In this document: positions 35,508 to 47,807 of the stretch, piece after piece | Numbering within the stretch: position 1 is the first letter of the stretch | Layout: the number at the start of each line of letters is the position of its first letter | Assembly: GCA_027315345.1 (NCBI GenBank) | Contig: DAHUYE010000090.1 | Coordinates: forward strand, 234,724-298,723 | Length of the DNA: 64,000 nt | Direction: 5' to 3' | Source: Actinomycetota bacterium | Lineage (GTDB): Bacteria; Actinomycetota; Acidimicrobiia; Acidimicrobiales; JAJPHE01 | Program-made: the position numbers and the translations under genes | Notes under the pieces: generated by a model | Seen by the model: only the letters and a program-made list of their open reading frames with translations | Told to the model about the DNA's origin: nothing | The model's database searches: none

Positions 35508-36935
35508 TTATATGCCGGCCCGGCGGCGCAGTTCGGCAGTCACGGCGCCACCGTCGGCGTTACCCCGGGTGGCCTTCATCACCTGGCCGACGAAGAAGCC
35601 GGCCACCTTGGCCTCACCGGCCTTGAAGCGCTCCCACTCAGCGGGATTGGCCTCGATCACGGCCGAAACGGCGTCAGCGAGGGCGTCGGAAGCCAGGGCC
35701 TCGAAGCCTCTTTGACGGGCCAGTTCCTCCGGCTCGCCACCGTCACGCAGCATGTCGGCCAGCACCGTCTTGGCCTGGGTGGCGGTCAGGGCCCCCTCGG
35801 TCTCCATCTTGACCAGGCGGGCGAAGGTCGCAGGAGGCGGGGGCGTCCCCGTCTCCAGGGCGCCGGCCACCTCGTTGGTGGCCCGGTTGACGGCGGTGCG
35901 GGCGTCGGCCCCGGCCGCCACCGCCGCCAGCACCAGCTCGTCCAGCCCGGTCTCCACCAGCACAGCTATGTCCTCCCCGGGGGCGCCGGTGGCCTGGGCC
36001 AGCCTGCTCCGGCGGGCGGCCGGCAGCACCGGCATGGCCGCTTCGACCCGGCCCAGCCAGGCGGCGTCGGGGGCCACCGGCACCAGGTCGGGCTCGGGGA
36101 AGTAGCGGTAGTCCTCGGACTGCTCCTTGGTCCGTCCGCTGGTCGTCCGCCCGCCGGCCTCGTCCCAGTGCCGGGTCTCGAGGGTGACCCGGCCCCCGTC
36201 GCTCAGCACCCCGATCTGGCGGGCCGCCTCGTACTCGATGGCCCGCACCAGGGAGCGGAGGGAGTTGACGTTCTTGATCTCGGCCCGGGTCCCGAACTCG
36301 GTGCTGCCCCGGGGGCGGACCGAGACGTTGGCGTCGACCCGCAGGGAGCCCTCCTCCATCTTTCCGTCCGAGGCGCCGGTGGCCACCAGGATGGAACGCA
36401 GTTCGGCCACGTAGTCCCGGGCCTGGGCGGCCGAGCGGATGTCGGGCCGGCTGACGATCTCCACCAGGGGTACGCCGGCCCGGTTGTAGTCGATGAGGGA
36501 GTGGGAGGCGTCGTGGATGCGCCCGGCCCCTCCGACGTGGGTGATCTTGCCTGTGTCCTCCTCCAGGTGGGCCCGCTCGATCCCGATGCGCCCGCCGCTG
36601 GGCAGCTCCAGCCAGCCGTCGATGTTGATGGGCTGGTCGTATTGGCTGACCTGATAGTCCTTGGGCATGTCCGGATAGAAGTAGTTCTTCCGGTGGAAGA
36701 TGGACGGCTCGATCCGGCAGTGCAGGGCTAAGCCGATTCGCATGGCCATCTCCACCGCCATGCGGTTGAGCACCGGCAGTGAGCCGGGCTGGCCCGTACA
36801 CACCGGGCAGATCTGGGTGTTGGGCTCCTGGCCGAAGCGGTTGGGACAGCCGCAGAAGAGTTTGGTGGCGGTGCGCAACTCGCAGTGGACCTCGAGGCCG
36901 ACCACCGTCTCCCAACCGGGGGTGTCGGCGGTCAT
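35508..36935 (-). CDS. gatB: Asp-tRNA(Asn)/Glu-tRNA(Gln) amidotransferase subunit B
   Basis: 475 residues from ATG 36935, overlapping the gatA stop (ATGA); the longer open frame is antisense-like filler over gatA. GatB binds the misacylated tRNA and phosphorylates its carboxylate before amidation. Signature [20 protein letters not shown] with a Cys zinc site (CGCPN...CPVCTG), then [23 protein letters not shown] and the C-terminal YqeY-like tail domain with [17 protein letters not shown]. Confidence 0.97.
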   Translation of the reverse strand: MTADTPGWETVVGLEVHCELRTATKLFCGCPNRFGQEPNTQICPVCTGQPGSLPVLNRMAVEMAMRIGLALHCRIEPSIFHRKNYFYPDMPKDYQVSQYDQPINIDGWLELPSGGRIGIERAHLEEDTGKITHVGGAGRIHDASHSLIDYNRAGVPLVEIVSRPDIRSAAQARDYVAELRSILVATGASDGKMEEGSLRVDANVSVRPRGSTEFGTRAEIKNVNSLRSLVRAIEYEAARQIGVLSDGGRVTLETRHWDEAGGRTTSGRTKEQSEDYRYFPEPDLVPVAPDAAWLGRVEAAMPVLPAARRSRLAQATGAPGEDIAVLVETGLDELVLAAVAAGADARTAVNRATNEVAGALETGTPPPPATFARLVKMETEGALTATQAKTVLADMLRDGGEPEELARQRGFEALASDALADAVSAVIEANPAEWERFKAGEAKVAGFFVGQVMKATRGNADGGAVTAELRRRAGI

Positions 36936-38410
36936 GGGGCGGCCGCCTCGAGGGCGGCGGCGGCCCGGAGCATGACTGCCTCGCCCAGAGCGGGGGCCAG
37001 CACCTGAATCCCAAGGGGCAGGCCGGAACCCTCCGGCCACCACGGCACGGTCACGGCCGGATGCCCGGCCAGGTTGGTGGGGATGGTGCAGACGTCGGAG
37101 AGGTACATGGCCATCGGGTCGGAGGTCTTGGCGTCCAGTTCGAAGGCCGGTCCTGGGGTGGTGGGTGACAACAGGATGTCGAAGCTGCGGTAGGCGGCGT
37201 CGAAGTCCCGGATGATGAGGGTGCGGACCCGCTGGGCCTGCCCGTAGTAGGCGTCGTAGTAGCCGGCCGACAGGGCGTAGGTGCCCAGCATGATCCGGCG
37301 CTTCACCTCATCCCCGAAGCCGGCCGCCCGGGTGGCGGCGAACATGGCCGCCACATCCGCCGACCCTCCCGGCCCCTCGGACCGCAGCCCGTAGCGGACC
37401 CCGTCGTAACGGGCCAGGTTGCTGGACGCCTCGGCCGGGGCGATGAGGTAATAGGCGGACAGGCCGTAAACGGCGGCCGGGACCGACACCCGGTCCACCT
37501 TGGCCCCGGCGGCGGAGAGAGCGTGGGCGGCCGCCTCCACCGCCGCGGCGGCGGCCGGTTCCACCCCGTCCATCAACTCGGACACGACCCCGATCCGCAG
37601 CCCCTCCACCCCGCCGTCGAGGCCCTCCAGGAGGGAGGGCGCCGGGGCGTCCAGGGAGGTGGAGTCCATGGCGTCGTGGCCGGCGATCACCTCCAGGAGC
37701 AGGGCGGCGTCGGCCACCGTCCCCGCGAAGGGCCCGATCTGGTCCAGGGAACTGGCGAAGGCGATCAGCCCGTAGCGGGACACCAGCCCGTAGGTCGGCT
37801 TGAGCCCCACCACGCCGCACAGCGCCGCCGGCTGGCGGATGGAGCCACCCGTGTCCGAGCCGAGGGCCAGCCCGGCGAAGCCGGCCGCCACCGCCGCCGC
37901 GCTCCCCCCACTCGAGCCCCCCGGCACCCGGGTCGGGTCATGGGGGTTGCGGGTGGGCCCGAAGGCGGAGTTTTCCGTCGAGGAGCCCATGGCGAACTCG
38001 TCCAGGTTGGTCTTGCCCACCACCACCGCTCCCTCCTGGCGCAGGCGGGTGACCACGGTGGCGTCGTAGGGGGGCTTCCAGCCCTCCAGGATGCGGGAGG
38101 AGCAGGTCGTCTCCACCCCCCGGGTGCACAGGTTGTCCTTGAGGGCGACCGTCACCCCGGCCAGCCGGCCCGGATCGCGCCCGGCCGCTACCGACTCGTC
38201 CACCGCCGCCGCCTCCGCCCTGGCCCGGTCGGCCAGCACCAGGTTGAAGGCGTGCAGTTCGCTCTCCCGGGCCTCGATGGCGGCCAGGTGCTCCTCCAGG
38301 ACAGCGGCCGCCGTGAGCCGGCCGGCGCGGACGGCGTCGGCGGTCTCCACCGCGCTCCGGCCGGGGCGGGCGCCGGCGGCGGACCCGGACCCGGGGGCAG
38401 GCGGGGTCAC
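36932..38410 (-). CDS. gatA: Asp-tRNA(Asn)/Glu-tRNA(Gln) amidotransferase subunit A
   Basis: 492 residues. The glutaminase subunit, releasing ammonia from Gln. Amidase-signature triad: Lys in [13 protein letters not shown], cis-Ser in [20 protein letters not shown] and nucleophile Ser in [23 protein letters not shown]. Pro/Gly-rich first 15 residues suggest the true start may be slightly later. Overlaps gatC and gatB by 4 nt each. Confidence 0.97.
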   Translation of the reverse strand: MTPPAPGSGSAAGARPGRSAVETADAVRAGRLTAAAVLEEHLAAIEARESELHAFNLVLADRARAEAAAVDESVAAGRDPGRLAGVTVALKDNLCTRGVETTCSSRILEGWKPPYDATVVTRLRQEGAVVVGKTNLDEFAMGSSTENSAFGPTRNPHDPTRVPGGSSGGSAAAVAAGFAGLALGSDTGGSIRQPAALCGVVGLKPTYGLVSRYGLIAFASSLDQIGPFAGTVADAALLLEVIAGHDAMDSTSLDAPAPSLLEGLDGGVEGLRIGVVSELMDGVEPAAAAAVEAAAHALSAAGAKVDRVSVPAAVYGLSAYYLIAPAEASSNLARYDGVRYGLRSEGPGGSADVAAMFAATRAAGFGDEVKRRIMLGTYALSAGYYDAYYGQAQRVRTLIIRDFDAAYRSFDILLSPTTPGPAFELDAKTSDPMAMYLSDVCTIPTNLAGHPAVTVPWWPEGSGLPLGIQVLAPALGEAVMLRAAAALEAAAP

Positions 38411-38721
38411 GGTGCCTCCCCCAGAATGCGAGGGACCCGGAAGCGGCCTTCCTCGGCCGCCGGGGCCTGGGCCAGTACCTCGTCCCGGTCCAGACAGGGC
38501 CGGACCTCGTCCTCTCGCAGGACGTTCATGAGCGGGAGGGGATGGGCGGTGGGCTCCACCCCGGCCAGATCGAGGGCCGCCACGTCCTCGGCGTGGCCGA
38601 GAACAGCGGCCAGCTGGCCGGTGAAGCGCTCGATCTCCTCGGGGGTGAGGGTCAGGCGGGCCAGGTGGGCCACGTGGGCCACGTCATCGCGGGAGATGGA
38701 CGGGCGGGACTCGGGGCTCAC
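38407..38721 (-). CDS. gatC: Asp-tRNA(Asn)/Glu-tRNA(Gln) amidotransferase subunit C
   Basis: 104 residues from GTG 38721. Small belt protein that wraps GatA and GatB. Family start pattern [55 protein letters not shown] is complete and the C-terminus ends in FRVPRILGE. Length is normal for GatC. It starts 5 bp after the ferredoxin stop codon, so both may share a transcript; an earlier in-frame start would overlap the ferredoxin gene. Confidence 0.93.
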   Translation of the reverse strand: MSPESRPSISRDDVAHVAHLARLTLTPEEIERFTGQLAAVLGHAEDVAALDLAGVEPTAHPLPLMNVLREDEVRPCLDRDEVLAQAPAAEEGRFRVPRILGEAP

Positions 38722-38726
38722 CCGGT

Positions 38727-39032
38727 TCAGTACGGATCCAGCGGGCCGAGCGGCTCGGTCCACCAATCATCCGGGGCCGCCTTCCAGTCCGGGTCCAGGT
38801 AGATGCAGTCCACCGGGCAGGGCTCCAGGCACTTCTTGCAGCCCGAGCAGAGCTCCGGGACGATGATCACGTCGATGCCGTGGTTAAAGATGGCGCCGAA
38901 CTGCGGCGGGCAGTGGCGCAGGCAGGTGTCGCAGTTGATGCACTCGGACATCTCGATGCGGAAGGGCGGGTTCTTCCACTTCGGGTTCCGCTCGCGGTGC
39001 TCGATGCGTTCGAGTCGGGTGGCCGCCGGCAT
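38727..39032 (-). CDS. Ferredoxin, 2[4Fe-4S] type
   Basis: 101 residues from ATG 39032, with TACGCT 7 nt upstream and no ribosome-binding site (leaderless). Two CxxCxxCxxxCP clusters: CINCDTCLRHCPP and CSGCKKCLEPCP, so it carries two low-potential iron-sulfur clusters. The extended N-terminus (RIEHRERNPKWKNPPFRIEMSE) and acidic/aromatic tail (DPDWKAAPDDWWTEPLGPLDPY) are unlike minimal clostridial ferredoxins. It precedes gatC by 5 bp; no functional partner is evident beside it. Confidence 0.93.
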   Translation of the reverse strand: MPAATRLERIEHRERNPKWKNPPFRIEMSECINCDTCLRHCPPQFGAIFNHGIDVIIVPELCSGCKKCLEPCPVDCIYLDPDWKAAPDDWWTEPLGPLDPY

Positions 39033-39063
39033 GGGACTCAGCGTAGTGGGCCGGAACGCGAAA

Positions 39064-39145
39064 GTGGCAGGGCCCAAGGGGGCGGCGGCCCGGCAGCGGC
39101 TGGGGAACACTGCCTCAGCAACGCCACCCCCTTGGACCCTGCCAC
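39064..39145 (-). terminator. Long strand-specific hairpin between SDR and ferredoxin genes
   Basis: Two 23-nt arms (39064-39086 and 39123-39145) around a 36-nt loop. In DNA they differ at two positions; in minus-strand RNA both become G-U pairs, so all 23 pairs form, while in plus-strand RNA they would be A-C mismatches. This indicates selection on a minus-strand transcript. TTTCG follows the stem. It lies about 95 nt past the SDR stop codon: a terminator or processing structure of that mRNA. Confidence 0.65.
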
Positions 39146-39239
39146 GGATGATCTTACGTGCTTTTTCGACCGTCCGGGGAGGACTAATTCCAGTATCCCC
39201 CTATTGGGCCATGCCAAACGCAGGCGGCCAGGAGTCGGG

Positions 39240-40157
39240 CTAGTCGGCGCCGGGCGCCGATCCGGCCTCGGCCGGGGCCGGATCATCGAGTTCGACCATG
39301 GCCTGGTTGAGCTCGTCCACCGTCCAGCGGTCGTCCTTCTCGATGCGGTTGGCCATGGCCCAGTTGGTCATGAGGGCGATGCGGCCCCCCTGGACGAAAT
39401 AGACCTTTCCGGTAGCCGGGCAGTCCTCGGTGGCCAGCCAGGCCACCAGGGGGCTCACGTTGGCCGGGTCCCACAGGTCGAAGGTCGAGCCGTCCGAGGG
39501 AGGCTTGACCACCTCGCCCAGACCCGGGGTGGCCTCGGTGAGGCGGGTCCGGGCCGCCGGGGCGATGGCATTGACCCGGACGCCGTAGCGGCCAAGCTCC
39601 TGGGCGGTTATGACGGTGAAGGCCCCGATGCCCGCCTTGGCCGCCCCGTAGTTGGCCTGGCCGGGGTTGCCCAGCAGCCCGGAGGTCGACGACGTGTTGA
39701 TGACCGACGCCTTGATCTCCCGGCCGGCCTTGGTCTGCTCCCGCCAGTAGGCGGCCGCCCAGCGGGTGGGCACGAAGTGGCCCTTGAGGTGGACCTTGAC
39801 CACCAGATCCCACTCGTCCTCGGTCATGTTGACCAGCACCCGGTCCCGCAGGATGCCGGCGTTGTTGACCAGTACGTGCAGGTCCCCGAAGGCCTCGATG
39901 GCGGCGTTGACCAGGCGCTGGCCGCCCTCCCAGTCGGACACATCGTCGGCGTTGACGATGGCCTCGCCTCCCATGGCCTTGATCTCCTCGACCACGGCCT
40001 GGGCCGGGGTGCGGTCGTCCCCGGAGCCGTCCATGGCGCCCCCGAGATCGTTGACCACCACCTTGGCGCCCTCAGCGGCAAAGAGCAGGGCGTGCTCGCG
40101 CCCGATACCCCGGCCGGCGCCGGTGATGATGGCGACCCGTCCGTCGAGAGCACCCAT
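39240..40157 (-). CDS. Short-chain dehydrogenase/reductase
   Basis: 305 residues from ATG 40157. NAD(P)-binding TGAGRGIGREHALLF, NNAG (VLVNNAGILRD) and the catalytic Ser with YxxxK (NTSSTSGLLGNPGQANYGAAKAGI). The VVVNDLGGAMDGSGDDRTPAQAVVEEI segment and the overall pattern resemble the 3-hydroxyacyl-CoA dehydrogenase domain of MFE-2 proteins and actinobacterial steroid or fatty-acid SDRs. A beta-oxidation role would suit the acyl-CoA dehydrogenases and the Mce importer in this window, but substrate is unproven. No partner gene is adjacent. Confidence 0.88.
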   Translation of the reverse strand: MGALDGRVAIITGAGRGIGREHALLFAAEGAKVVVNDLGGAMDGSGDDRTPAQAVVEEIKAMGGEAIVNADDVSDWEGGQRLVNAAIEAFGDLHVLVNNAGILRDRVLVNMTEDEWDLVVKVHLKGHFVPTRWAAAYWREQTKAGREIKASVINTSSTSGLLGNPGQANYGAAKAGIGAFTVITAQELGRYGVRVNAIAPAARTRLTEATPGLGEVVKPPSDGSTFDLWDPANVSPLVAWLATEDCPATGKVYFVQGGRIALMTNWAMANRIEKDDRWTVDELNQAMVELDDPAPAEAGSAPGAD

Positions 40158-40243
40158 GAACCGTCCCTCCCCCTGACCTACCCCGCCAGCGCGGGCGGCC
40201 GGGAGAGGTTGGCAAACCGTCGCCCCCCGGTCAAGGGAACCCC

Positions 40244-42229
40244 TCAACTGGTGTAGAGGGAGACTCCCGATCCGGTGTCCACGGTGGTGCCGGCGGTGGG
40301 GTCGGTGATGAACACCCGGTGGTTGGGTGGGCCGTAGACGTTGTTGACCACCAGACCCACGGCCTGGATGGCCGCGGTGGCGTCAGCGACGCTCATCCCG
40401 GTCACATCGGGGACCTGGACCTGCTGGGGGCCCTTGGACACCTCCACGGTGACCGTCGATCCCCGGGCGGCGGACTGGCCGGCCGCCGGCGTCGTACCCA
40501 CCACCTGGCCGGCCGGGTACTGGTTGTTGAAGACGTCGCTCTCCACCGAGTTGAGCTGGAGTCCGGACAGGGCGGCGGCGGCCTGGGAGTAGGTGTCACC
40601 AGTCAGGGCCGGCACCGTCCGGGGCTGGGGACCCTGGGAGACAGTCACCACCACGACCGTGCCCTTGGCCTGCATCCCCGAGTTGGGCGACCAGTTGATG
40701 ACGATGCCCGAAGCCACCGTTTCGCTGTAGGCCTTGACATATCTGGCCCCGAAGCCGGCGCCAGCCAGGGCCGCCCCGGCGGCCGGCTGGGTGAGGCCCG
40801 AGAGGCTGGGCACGGCCCGAGGGGCGGGACCCTCGGACGCCACCAGGTCCACGGCGGCGCCCTGCTTGAGCCTTCCCCCCGTCGGGGACTGGGTCAGGAC
40901 ATCCCCGGCCGGCACGGTGTCGCTGTAGGCCGGAGGGCCGACCCGGTAGGTCAGATGGGCGGCGGTCAGGGCCTGCTCGGCGCTGGCCAGGGCCCGGCCC
41001 TCCACGTCCGGGACCACCCGGCGGGGCACTGTGATCTGGTACACGCCGAAGAGCCAGTACAGGCCGCCGCCGATGACGGCCAGGAGCACGACCAGGAAGA
41101 CGATCAGGGCCGCCCGCCAGCCCCCCCGGCCCCGCCGGCCGGCGGGGATGTCCGGCCCGGGACCGCCGGGGGTGGTGGTGGTCGTGACCGCCACCCCGCC
41201 GGGAACCGGCCAGGGGTTCTCCTCCCCGGCCCACGCCGTGGCCGCTCCCATCAGGGTGGTGGCGTCCCGGCCGGCCCCCAGGCCGGCGGCAGTCCCGGCT
41301 CCCGCCGCGCCCAGGGCTGTGGCGTCACGGGCCGGGCCGGATCGGACCCCCGGATCGGCGGGCACCTCGGGCGGGGCCAGGGGCAGAACACCCGCGCCGG
41401 GCAGGGTCCGGCCGGCCTCGCCCAGCCGGGCAGCCATCCAGCCGGCGTCGGGGCGGGCGGTCGGGTCCGGATCGGTGGTCTGGCTGAGCAACGGTCCCAG
41501 CGCTCCCAGCCGCTCGTCCGCCTCCACCCGGCGGCCCTGGCGGGCCATGAGGGTGGCCACGGTGGTATCGGCGCTGAAGGGGACCGCACCGGTGGCCGCC
41601 TCCACCAGGACCAGGGAGAGCGAATACACGTCGGTGGCCGGCCCGGTGACCAGCCCTCCGGCCTGCTCCGGGCTGGCGTAGCGGGCCGTGCCCAGGATCA
41701 CCCCGGCCGGCTCGGTCCAGGTGGCGTCGGCCATGGCCCGGGCCAGGCCGAAGTCGGCGATGGCGAGGCGCCCGTCGTCATCGAAGAGGAGATTGGCCGG
41801 CTTTATGTCCCGGTGGGCGGTACCCCGCTGGTGGGCGTGGGCCAGGCCCTGGGCGGCCTGGGCACCCACCGCCGCCACCTGGGCCAGCGACAGCGGGCCG
41901 GAGCTGTCCAGCATCTGGCGCAGGCTGCCCCCGGAGAGGTACTCGAGCACGACGTAGACCCCGGCCGGGTCCTCGCCCCAGTCGTAGACCTGCACGATGT
42001 GGGGGTGGCGGAGGCGGGCGGCGGCCCGGGCCTCGGACTGGAACCGCTTGAGGAACCCGGCGTCGGACGCCAGGGCCGGGTGCAGAACCTTGAGGGCGAC
42101 CTGACGGTCCAGGCGCTCGTCGACGGCCAGGTACACCGAGGCCGAGGCCCCCGCTCCCAGCCAGCCCCGGACCCGGTACCGGTCCCCGAGCGACCGGCCG
42201 AGCAGGTCGTCAACCCGCGGCACCGTCAC
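40244..42229 (-). CDS. Serine/threonine protein kinase with PASTA repeats (PknB-like)
   Basis: 661 residues from GTG 42229, TAGCCT 6 nt upstream. The Hanks-type kinase domain (about 15-275) has GWLGAGASASVYLA, Lys47 (VALKVLH), HRDIKPANLL (Asp141) and ADFGLA (Asp159), so it should be active. An Ala/Pro/Gly-rich linker leads to a membrane helix (about 374-396) and four extracellular PASTA repeats that in relatives bind muropeptides and beta-lactams. In many Actinobacteria pknB lies in the ftsW/pbpA/pstP cluster near oriC; here it stands alone upstream of the SDR gene. Confidence 0.93.
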   Translation of the reverse strand: MTVPRVDDLLGRSLGDRYRVRGWLGAGASASVYLAVDERLDRQVALKVLHPALASDAGFLKRFQSEARAAARLRHPHIVQVYDWGEDPAGVYVVLEYLSGGSLRQMLDSSGPLSLAQVAAVGAQAAQGLAHAHQRGTAHRDIKPANLLFDDDGRLAIADFGLARAMADATWTEPAGVILGTARYASPEQAGGLVTGPATDVYSLSLVLVEAATGAVPFSADTTVATLMARQGRRVEADERLGALGPLLSQTTDPDPTARPDAGWMAARLGEAGRTLPGAGVLPLAPPEVPADPGVRSGPARDATALGAAGAGTAAGLGAGRDATTLMGAATAWAGEENPWPVPGGVAVTTTTTPGGPGPDIPAGRRGRGGWRAALIVFLVVLLAVIGGGLYWLFGVYQITVPRRVVPDVEGRALASAEQALTAAHLTYRVGPPAYSDTVPAGDVLTQSPTGGRLKQGAAVDLVASEGPAPRAVPSLSGLTQPAAGAALAGAGFGARYVKAYSETVASGIVINWSPNSGMQAKGTVVVVTVSQGPQPRTVPALTGDTYSQAAAALSGLQLNSVESDVFNNQYPAGQVVGTTPAAGQSAARGSTVTVEVSKGPQQVQVPDVTGMSVADATAAIQAVGLVVNNVYGPPNHRVFITDPTAGTTVDTGSGVSLYTS

Positions 42230-42289
42230 CGGTCGAGGCTACCTGGGCCGGGGGGAGCCCTTAGGGCATGCCGGGCGGGGGGCCCGGGC

Positions 42290-42418
42290 GGGGGGAATGG
42301 GGGATGCAACTTGAAGACAGCCCCGAAAATATTGAACTTTGTCGACTAGTGGTTTACAGATCTGATAACCACTAGTCGACAAAAGTCAAAATTCGGCCCG
42401 GTGTCTTCAAGTTGCATG
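42290..42418. repeat. Full palindromic repeat element (copy A)
   Basis: An almost perfect 120-bp inverted repeat centred at 42360/42361. Outer arms of 16 bp (42304-42319 and 42402-42417) match perfectly, the middle is imperfect, and inner arms of 17 bp (42338-42354 and 42367-42383) match perfectly around a loop that contains CAGATCTG. One arm recurs, ungapped, at 60411-60477. The rest of the gap 42230-42456 is G/C-rich and shows no gene. The element lies downstream of ligA and upstream of pknB. Confidence 0.85.
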
Positions 42419-42456
42419 CCCCCGTCCGCGCCACCCTCCGTGGCCATCACCATCGC

Positions 42457-45547
<3,091 letters not shown>

Positions 45548-45551
<4 letters not shown>

Positions 45552-46675
45552 GGCGCGCTCCGCAGCCGGGCAACGGCGGCGGGGACGGCCTCCAGGGCGG
45601 CGTCGACGTCCCCGTCGGTGGTGGTCCAGCCCAGGGACAGCCGCAGGGCGCCCCGGGCCAGCTCCTCGGGGACCCCCATGGCCCGCAGGACGTGGCTGAC
45701 CTGGGTGGCGCCGCTGGCGCAGGCCGATCCGGCCGAGGCGCACACCCCGGCCTGGTCCAGCAGGAAGATCAGGGCCTCGCTCTCCACGCCGGGGATGCAC
45801 AGGTGGCAGATGCCGGCCACCTTGTCCTCCCGCCGGCCCGTCTCCACCGCCCCGGGGATGGACGTCAGCAGGCCGTCGGCCAGCCGGTCTCTGAGGTCCG
45901 CCACCCGCTTCACCAGGGCTTCCCTCTCCTCCTGGACCACGGCCAGGGCGGCGGCCAGCCCGGCTATGCCGGCCACGTTGTGGGTTCCGCTGCGCCGGCC
46001 CGCCTCCTGGCCGCCCCCGTGGACGGTCACGTCCAGGCCGGCCGGGTTCCGGACGACCAGGGCCCCCACCCCCTGGGGGCCACCGAACTTGTGGGCGCTG
46101 ATGGAGACCAGATCGGCGCCGGCCGTGGCCGAGGCCGGGTCCACCCAGTTGACGGCCTGGACGGCGTCGGTGTGGACCAGGGCCGAGGGGGCCTTGCGCC
46201 GGACGATCCCGATAATCCGGTCGAGGGGCTGGACGACACCCGTCTCGTTGTTGGCCGTCATGACCGAAACCAGCGATGGGGGGACTTCCGCCCCCAGGGC
46301 CGCCTTGAGGTCATCCAGGTCCAGTTGACCGTCCCGGCTGACACGGAGGGTGGTCCCGCCGGCGGCCCGGACCGACTCCAGGACGGCGTCGTGTTCCACC
46401 CCGCTGCACAGGATGGGGCCGCGGGATGAGCGGCCGGCGACGGCCATGTTGTCGGACTCGGTGCCTCCGGCGGTGAAGACGAGCTGGGATGGCTCGGCCC
46501 CCAGGGCGGCGGCCACCACTTCCCGGGCGTCCTCGACGGCCCGGCGGGCGGCCCGGGCCACGGAATGGGCGCCGGAGGGGTTGCCGAAGCCCGCTTCGGA
46601 CATAAACGCGAGCGTGGCGCGGCGCGCCTCGGGGCGCATGGGGGTGGTGGCGGCGTGGTCCAGGTAGGCGACCAT
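45548..46675 (-). CDS. Cysteine desulfurase (IscS/NifS family)
   Basis: 375 residues from ATG 46675; TAGGCT lies 7 nt upstream. A PLP enzyme that takes sulfur from cysteine as a persulfide. YLDHAATTPMRPEA, FGNPSGAHSVARAA, PLP Lys196 in SISAHKFGGPQG, GTHNVAGIAGLA, and persulfide Cys319 in GSACASGATQVSHVL (group I loop, tRNA/Fe-S type). It is followed immediately by mnmA, pointing to tRNA thiolation, though a role in Fe-S assembly is also possible. No isc or suf partner genes are in the window. Confidence 0.94.
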
Positions 46676-46787
46676 CGGACCGAGCCTAACGAGGAGGGTG
46701 ATTCTTCCGGACCGCCATACGCAGTGACGCCGGGTGCCGAAGGTAGTCTGTAAAGAGAATGCAATACACAGGAAAGCCGATTAAGCC

Positions 46788-47771
46788 ATGAGTCAGCTTC
46801 GCCTAGACCCTCTGACCGGCCGCTGGGTGGTGGTCAGTACGCAGCGGGCCGATCGCCCGTCCGCCTTCCTTTCCCGCAGCCTGCCCGTCGAGTCCGGCCC
46901 CGCCCGCCCCTGCCCGTTCTGCGCCGGGAACGAGGAGGCCACGCCTCCCGCCCTGGAGACCTACGGCCCCAGTGGCAACTGGCGGGTCCGGGTCGTGCCC
47001 AACCTCTATCCCGCCTTCCGGGGTGACGACGCCATGGTGGTGACCCACCTCGGGCCGGCCTTTACCCAGGCTCCGGCCAGCGGCATCCATGAGGTCCTGG
47101 TCCTCTCCCCCGACCACCACGCTGGGTGGGGGGACCTGGAGGACGGCCAGACCGACCTGATCATGGCGGCCATCCGGGACCGGATCGACTCCCACTCCCG
47201 CTCCGGGGCCTTGCGCTACACCCAGGTCGTCGTCAATTCCGGCCGCGAGGCGGGGGCGTCCATCGCCCACCCCCACGGACAGCTGCTGGGCATGCCCTTC
47301 GTGCCCCGGGAGCTGGTGGACGAGCAGGCCGGCTTCGCCCGCTTCAGCGGCAGCTGCCTGCTGTGCACCACCATCGACGCCGAGGAGGACGCCGGCCTGC
47401 GGGTCGTGCACTCCGATGACCAGGTGGTGGTCATCTGCCCCTTCTGGAGCAGCCTGCCCTTCGAGATGCTGGTCCTGCCCCGCCACCATGACGCCCACCT
47501 CAACGACTCATCCGATGCCGACCTGGCCGGGGTGGGCCGGGCCATCCGGGACGTGCTGGCCCGTCTTGGGGACCGGCTGGGCAACCCGGCCTACAACCTG
47601 GTATTCCACTCCGCCCCCTACCGGGCCTCGGGCAGCTTCCACTGGCACGCCCACCTGATGCCCAAGCTCACCACAGCCGCCGCCTTCGAGATGGGAACCG
47701 GCGTGCCCATCAACGTGGTGGCCCCGGAAGAGGCCGCCGACGCCCTCCGGGCCACGGCGCTCACCTCTTAA
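46788..47771 (+). CDS. galT: Galactose-1-phosphate uridylyltransferase
   Basis: 327 residues. Leloir pathway enzyme exchanging UMP between UDP-glucose and galactose-1-phosphate. Zinc site Cys42/Cys45 (CPFCAGNEE), nucleophile in ASIAHPHGQLLGMP (His163), the second zinc-like pair SCLLC, and the C-terminal HWHAHLMPKL. No galK or galE is adjacent; it may instead feed UDP-sugar pools beside the glycogen genes, or be a related nucleotidyltransferase. The 112-bp upstream gap is A-rich for this genome (GTAAAGAGAATGCAATAC), with AGGAAAG 14 nt before the ATG. Confidence 0.9.
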   Translation: MSQLRLDPLTGRWVVVSTQRADRPSAFLSRSLPVESGPARPCPFCAGNEEATPPALETYGPSGNWRVRVVPNLYPAFRGDDAMVVTHLGPAFTQAPASGIHEVLVLSPDHHAGWGDLEDGQTDLIMAAIRDRIDSHSRSGALRYTQVVVNSGREAGASIAHPHGQLLGMPFVPRELVDEQAGFARFSGSCLLCTTIDAEEDAGLRVVHSDDQVVVICPFWSSLPFEMLVLPRHHDAHLNDSSDADLAGVGRAIRDVLARLGDRLGNPAYNLVFHSAPYRASGSFHWHAHLMPKLTTAAAFEMGTGVPINVVAPEEAADALRATALTS

Positions 47772-47807
47772 CCGCCCCCCGGTTGACCCTCCCGGCTGGC
47801 CCGCCGG

